Source of the DNA: Pogona vitticeps
Lineage: Eukaryota > Chordata > Lepidosauria > Squamata > Agamidae
DNA length: 64,000 nucleotides
Assembly (NCBI RefSeq): GCF_051106095.1
Contig: NC_135789.1
Location: 22,935,764-22,999,763, forward strand
Direction: 5' to 3'
Shown: positions 58,901 to 64,000 of the stretch, piece after piece
How positions within the stretch are numbered: position 1 is the stretch's first letter
How the letters are laid out: each line of letters begins with the position of its first letter
Position numbers and translations under genes: made by a program
Notes under the pieces: model-generated
The model's input: the letters and a program-made list of their open reading frames with translations, nothing else
What the model was told of the DNA's origin: nothing
Database searches by the model: none

Positions 58901-60698
58901 AGAACCCATTCATTTCTGAAATATTAAGGATATGGAGAAAACATAGTAAAACATTGCCCCCCCCCCCAGTATCCCCTTTATGTCCCCTCATGGATCACCC
59001 AGATTTTAAAGAGAAATATGCACAATTTAAGGAATGGAAGCAAATTGTATATAGAATTAATGACGTATTCAACTCAGGGGAACCACTTATGATCAGGCAA
59101 ATAGAAGAAAAAATAAAGCAAATAAAAAGCAATTGGCTACAAATAAAACAAATAAGAAGTTTCGGGACTCACTTACAACAAAAAACTGGCCATCTAAGAA
59201 CATTAACTGAATTTGAACAATATTGTATACAAAAATAAAAAAAAATAAAAAGAGAGGACTAACCTCCCTAATATATAAAAGCATTATTGAGAAAGAATAT
59301 GGAAAAGGTGGAGGTTTTAAAACAGTGTGGGAAACAAATTTAAATATTAATATACCTGAAGAAATTTGGACAGGAATCTGGAAAAAAATATCCATATACA
59401 TCTATTTCAGCAAGTGCAAAAGAAATGGTTCTAAAGGTAGTGCATCAATGGCATCTATCCCCTACAAAACTACATAGAATTAATAAAGATATATCTGATA
59501 AATGTTGGAGGAACTGCGGACAAAAGGGAACTCTGGAACATATGTGGATCTCTTGCCCCCAAATAGGAACTTTTTGGCTGGAGGTAGTTAAATGGATAGA
59601 AACACTGACTAAGCAAAAATAGAGATTAATGAAACATTCACAGGGGGAAATGAGAAACTACAATATAAAGAATTAGTTGCAAATCTTATAGGCACCGCAA
59701 GATCTGAAATAGCTAAAAATTGGGGGGAAAGCCCAAGATCTCTCACTGCAAGCATTCACAAGTAAAATATGGTATACATTGCTGATGGAAAAATTACTGT
59801 ACTAATAAAGTTACAGCACATAGAGCAGTGGTCCTCAACCTTGGGCCTCCAGATGTTCTTGGACTTCAACTCCCAGAAATTCTGGCCAGCAGAGGTGGTG
59901 GAGAAGGCTTCTGGGAGTTATAGTCCAAGAACATCTGGAGGCCCAAGGTTGGGGACCACTGACATAGAGGATAAATAAGCCATAGTAAATTCACAAAACA
60001 TTGGAAGCCATTATTAAAATATGCTGATAAAATAGACTTTGAGACATGTGGTTTGAAAAGAGACTTATACACTGTTGGTCAATATTTCTTTAAAAGGTGA
60101 TGGGGAAAGGTATATATGTGATTTGGAGAAATGTGGGGGATAGTTTTGTATTTAATATTTGCAATATGGTCAATTGTCTTTTCATTCTTTAGAAATAGAT
60201 AAATTTTTAAAAAAGAAAAAACAAAGCACAGCATTTACCAAAAAGAAAAAGAAAAAGATAGGGAGCGGAGCTCACTACAGACGCTGCCTTCTCCCTCACC
60301 CTCTCCCTTTTTTGCAGGGCCCTTCCTTACCAGATCTGCAGGGGACGGAAGAAAGGCTCTTGATGCCCACAAATAGGGCAGATCCGCATTGCCTGGCCTT
60401 CTGGTGGCTGGTCCTGATGGTGGGGCCAGCGGCCCAATCGGCCCAGCGAGGAGGGCTCCTTGGGACCCAGGGCGGCAGCGATGGCCACGCTGGCGCCAGC
60501 GGCCACGGTCATCGAGAGGGCCAAGCTGCAGGGCCCCAGCCCGACCAGCATGGAAGAGACTAGGAGTGTCCCAGCGAATGCAAGGGACACTCCCAATGTG
60601 ACGATGCTCCGCCGTGCCAGGAGCCGGTGGCCCCTGCACGACGGTCCTGCCACTGAGTAAAGTTTTGTTGGGGATGCCAACACCTGCCAATCTGCCAT
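55919..60698 (-). CDS. Gene X, copy 2: three-exon two-TM, Pro-rich protein
   Basis: Exons are 60331-60698, 56485-56738 and 55919-56027, with TAA at 55924-55926. It has the same splice sites and phases as copy 1 and gives about 241 residues. Exon 1 has one more codon than copy 1 (EEPSSLG in place of EEPSLG). Exon 2 has one fewer 10-residue APIPPAPAFF-type unit. Exon 3 keeps all three M(E/D)W(S/A)PS motifs. The start context is GCCACAATGG rather than GCCACCATGG. That all indels in the coding parts are multiples of three, while introns and neighbouring transposons carry other lengths, hints at selection. The copies are so similar that this is weak evidence. Family unknown. Confidence 0.6.
56904..57849 (-). 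mobile_element. LINE fragment, AP-endonuclease part, copy 2
   Basis: Duplicate of 37590-38535, with the same GDFNAHLGPDD and GSSTIDYML blocks. Confidence 0.75.
57852..58279. mobile_element. MITE with CAGTGGTGCC termini, copy 2
   Basis: 428 bp, duplicate of 38538-38965. Confidence 0.85.
58401..60250 (+). mobile_element. L1 LINE 3' part, copy 2, interrupted by a hAT MITE
   Basis: Duplicate of 39086-40805, with fewer frame breaks in its middle. Its 3' UTR carries the MITE at 59826-59961. Confidence 0.9.
59826..59961. mobile_element. hAT-like MITE with 8-bp target duplication, only in copy 2
   Basis: 136 bp. Begins CAGTGGTCCTCAACCTTGGG and ends in its inverse, GGTTGGGGACCACTG. Flanked by ACATAGAG at 59818-59825 and 59962-59969. 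The tandem copy 1 has a single ACATAGAG at 40520-40527 and no insert. Confidence 0.96.
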
Positions 60699-61039
60699 TG
60701 TGGCGAAAGGCTTCCCCAAAGTCGCCAGGGGAGGAGGACGAGGGGGAGGAGGAGGAGGTAAAAGAGGGCCAGGAGCAGGGAGAGGAGAAGGAAGAGGAGC
60801 AGGATTAGGGGCAGGAGCGGGACCAGGGGCAGGAGCAGAAACCGGAGGAAAACGAGGAGCAGGAACAGGAGAAAAAGCAGGAGCTCAGAGGAAAAGCAGC
60901 TGGACGGCAAAGAGGGTCCGGCGACAAAGAGCAGCTAGCAACGGTCCCCTCGGAATCCCCCAGAGAGCTGGCCAATAGGGGCAGGTTGCCAAGCGGAACG
61001 CCTCAGACAGCGGGGGTCACCCCGAGCAACGGTGGAACC

Positions 61040-61095
61040 CCCTGTCCTGGGGGCGGGGCTTCGCTTAGGCCCCGCCCCAGGCTGTGCACACCTGG
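61040..61095 (-). promoter_or_regulatory. Candidate gene X promoter, copy 2
   Basis: The same GC-box palindrome as in copy 1. The CCAAT element lies nearby at about 60971. Confidence 0.4.
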
Positions 61096-61199
61096 GTGCT
61101 CTCTGGTCCTGCCCCCTGGGAAAGAAGCGTGCCCACCTGGACTAGAGGAGGGAGGTGGGTGTGGCCGACAGGTGGGCCCCTCCCTCGGCTGAACTGAGT

Positions 61200-62023
61200 T
61201 CCTGTGGACGGCAGAGAGAGGCTCCTTGGCTCTGTGGGGTCCATCCTGAGGATGACCCCTGACCTCTGAAGACCTATAAGGCCATAAGGTCGCTGAGGTT
61301 TGTGATTTTCTAAAGGGATCTGATCAAGGAATCCCCCATCCTTGCCTCCAGGTTGTTATACTGGCTAGCGATAGCATCTGTTCTTGATTTTTCCTGCTCC
61401 AACCCCTGCTTTCTGTGGTTTTCCCACGTCTACCTATTGAAGCGTTCTGTAAAATCCAGAAGCTTGCAGCCTTCGGTTCAGTAGCGGTTGCTACTAAGAT
61501 TTGCCACTTCTAGAGTTTGGTTCGGTTCAAAAATGAAGAGCTGCCTTGTGCTCGCTTTCCTCTGATTCTTTGAAGGAATTTTTGGAAACATTTCCATGCC
61601 AATTTTTCAGGTTTTATGCCATTCTCTCATCAATATTAAGTGGTAATTTGAGGGTTTTTTTAAATTCCAAGGTACAATAACAGAATTGGCCACTAGGGGG
61701 AACTAGATTGTTTTATCTCTCCCCCCCCCCTCTGCTACTACAATGCTCCGAGTTAATAAAATGGGGTGCAATGAATGAGTTACTCAACAGGAGTAACCGC
61801 AGCAATATGGGAGACGTGGCTACTGGAACATTATCATGAATAAATTTATTTTCAAATGGAATATTCTGAGTTTGGGCTGGCCCTGGTTCATCCCACCTGC
61901 ACCCTGTTTTGACTCCTCTCAGAAAGCTGGGGAGGGGAGCCGTTTCCAGCCCAGACCACCGCAGGCTTCCTTCACCCATCATTGCAAGGGGGGGCATGGC
62001 TGTAATTTACAAGAGGGTGGTGA
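61200..62023. other. Gene X copy 2 flank; no gene recognised
   Basis: Parallels 41750-42576. Confidence 0.35.
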
Positions 62024-63276
62024 TTGAGCCTTTCCCAGAAAAAAAAAATTGAGCTAGGAAGCTGTAACCGCCACATTATTCTACGTATTCCCCCAGGAAG
62101 TCAATGCACTTGTGACATCTGTCCTGCAGCTTCTTAAGTCCCTGCAAATAAAATTCTTCCGACTGCTGGTGTGACCACTCGTTTGAAGCATTAGTTGCCT
62201 CCAGAACAATCCCAAATCGTTGTCCCTTTAGGTGTTTTTTTTTTTAAAGTTTGGGGAACAGATAATCGTCAGAGGGAGCCAGATTGGGAGAATAGGGTGG
62301 ATGGGGCATCCCTTGAAAGCCTTTAGGAGGTCAGTTTTGCCATTGTTTCACCTGCAGTGTGTGACGAGGCGTTGTCATGCAACAGGATGACACCTCTGGA
62401 GAGCTTTCCTCGACGTTTTTCCTTAAGGTTTTGCCTCAACCGTCAAGAAAGCACAGTAATATTTTGCATTGGTGGTTGAACCCTGTTGGAGGTTGTCCAC
62501 CAGCAAAACTCCCTTCTTATCCCAAAAAGCTGTGGCCATTTGCTTCTGCACCGACCTTTGCACTCGGAACTTCTTCGGCCTGGGGGAACCCCTGTGCCTC
62601 CATTCCTTAGACTGTCCCTTCGTCTCAGCATCATAACAGTGGATCCATGTCTCATCACCAGTTGCCAGTTTGCCCAGAAACTGTTACTCATTTCTTGCCA
62701 AATGTTCCAAAATAGCCACCGAGGACTTCACACGTTTCCTCTTTGGTTCGGTTGTCAAAAGTTTGGGGATCCACTTTGCAGCCAGCTTTCTCATTTCCAT
62801 GTCGCTGTGGATAATGGCCCCGACTCTCTCACGTGACATTCTCAGATACTGTATACAGCAATACTTTTGGGTGATATTCGGGGGTCCTCCATGATCATGT
62901 CATGGATGGCTGTCACATTTGCAGGCACAGAGACAGAAACAGGCCTTCCACTGGGCTTCTCACTTTCAACACCGAAACGGCCAACCCAACGTTTAGCTGT
63001 TGCATAGGAAGGGCCACTGTCACCCCTAGTTTGTGACATTTCATCATGGATCTGCTTTGCACCTTTCCCTTGGAGGAACAGGAACTTGATTATGCTCCTG
63101 TGCTCTTCCACACTGAACTTTTCTGGAGGTGCTGCCATGTTCACTTTGGACCCGAACATGACGGATATGTTAAAATCATAGGTAGTTGATTTTTGCACCA
63201 TTGAATACAGACAAATTGGCCAACACACACTGCAATTTATAGCTTCCTAGCTCAATTTCCTCTGGGAGAGGCTCAA
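62024..63276 (-). mobile_element. Mariner transposon, copy 2 (broken)
   Basis: Duplicate of 42577-43779, with the same inverted termini and transposase start MAAPPEKFSVEEHRSIIKFL. It keeps about 49 bp, near 62590-62640, that copy 1 has lost; on the minus strand these read CYDAETKGQSKEW, a normal mariner transposase phrase. Copy 2 is therefore closer to the ancestral state. The frame is still broken elsewhere. Confidence 0.9.
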
Positions 63277-63862
63277 TACTTATCAGCACCCCCTGGTATG
63301 TTTCCCTTCTCTTCCCCACTCAGCGCCTCTCTGATCATCTCCTGGAAGGGTGACCTCATTGAAGAAGGCCGCCCGCCGTCTGGCCTTGATCCCTGTCTGT
63401 GCCACCCGGCCTCGTGGGGAGGTGAGCGGCCGGCCGTGGGTTTGTTTCCTGCTTGCTTTCTTTATTCATTTGGGCCAAAAAGGGAAAATGAATCAATCCA
63501 GGAAGATCGCAGAAGACAAAGCGTTGCAGAGGCCGGGTGTCGAGTTATTGAAAGCAGTGAAGCCCCCCCCCCCCCCACGGTCACCAGACAGCTGACTTGC
63601 CTCCTTGAAAAGGAGATACAGGAGAGAGAGAGAGAGAGAAGCACATTCGGAGCATGGATGCAACCAGCCAGGAAGTTCCCAGCCCATCCAGTCACTCCCG
63701 GATGGGGGTCCAAGCAAGCAGCCGGCTCAGCATCCAGCATGCTCCGGGGGTGTGTGTGTGTGAGGGGGGGGGGGAAAGGACATGAATTGGGATTTATTTT
63801 CAGCCACTAGGTTCTCCTGGTGGTCCATGGAATTTTATGTTGGCCATTGCTTCTCTGTGAGG

Positions 63863-63902
<40 letters not shown>

Positions 63903-64000
63903 CATTCAGCTCTAGTCGTTTCTAAAGGGCTGATGACGGCACAAGCATCACACCAACCACCTGTGGCACCTGATTTTAAAAAGAATGCAAACCGTGAAAA
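63277..64000. other. No gene recognised; GA and GT microsatellites
   Basis: Parallels 43780-44490. GA runs lie near 63620-63640 and 63866-63899, and a GT run near 63750 is specific to this copy. Confidence 0.5.

Larger units (their letters stand above)
54212..64000. repeat. Tandem duplication unit, copy 2 (continues past the window)
   Basis: Parallels 34870-44560 or so in the same order and orientation at very high identity. Differences noticed: a 2-bp insertion near 55021, one 30-bp repeat unit fewer in gene X exon 2, an 18-bp deletion near 59637, a hAT MITE at 59826 and about 49 bp more in the mariner. Confidence 0.9.

Noticed and set aside
1-64000. CRISPR array, rRNA, tRNA gene or bacterial operon
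   Set aside because: Only tRNA-like SINE promoters were seen; no intact cloverleaf, rRNA or spacer-repeat array. Gene structure is vertebrate.

Overview
This is a stretch of vertebrate nuclear DNA, almost certainly from a squamate reptile (lizard or snake). The signs are BovB/RTE LINE pieces, tRNA-derived SINEs with a BovB-like tail, CR1 and L1 3' ends, many small DNA transposons (Tigger-like, hAT-like, mariner), a Ty1/copia element, and host genes with introns. No rRNA, tRNA, CRISPR or bacterial-type operon was seen. The recognised host genes (a septin exon, GAS2L2, a C17orf50-like gene, IFT22) are ones I would expect together on the reptile/bird equivalent of chicken chromosome 19; that linkage is from memory.

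Layout. 0-12.3 kb: fossils of LTR retroelements and an env-bearing retrovirus, a BovB fragment, a lone septin exon (minus strand) and a LINE 3' end. 12.9-19 kb: two related blocks carrying exons of an unidentified gene, with the first coding exon of GAS2L2 (calponin-homology domain, minus strand) between them. 20.7-22.2 kb: two plus-strand exons resembling C17orf50, head to head with GAS2L2 as I recall for human 17q12. 22-33 kb: nested MITEs, SINEs and a nearly complete Ty1/copia element with target-site duplications. 33.6-35.3 kb: the last exon of GAS2L2, out of order with respect to its exon 1. 36.6-41.6 kb: a three-exon minus-strand gene of unknown family, called gene X here. 42.6-43.8 kb: a mariner. 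46.9-53.2 kb: a complete five-exon IFT22 gene on the plus strand.

Large-scale structure. About 34.87-54.21 kb is one unit of a head-to-tail tandem duplication with a period of about 19.3 kb. The second unit starts at 54.21 kb and runs off the right edge. The copies differ little (about three substitutions and one 2-bp indel in some 860 bp compared by eye), but copy 2 carries a hAT MITE that copy 1 lacks. Copy 2 contains a truncated GAS2L2 exon and a second open copy of gene X. A second IFT22 is predicted just outside the window. Whether this is a real recent duplication or two haplotypes joined by the assembler cannot be decided from sequence alone.

The most interesting candidate for something undescribed is gene X: three exons with matching splice phases, two predicted membrane helices, a Pro-rich middle with a 10-residue repeat that varies in number, and an acidic tail with three M(E/D)W(S/A)PS motifs. 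It is open in both tandem copies, and parts of it lie at 13 and 18 kb.
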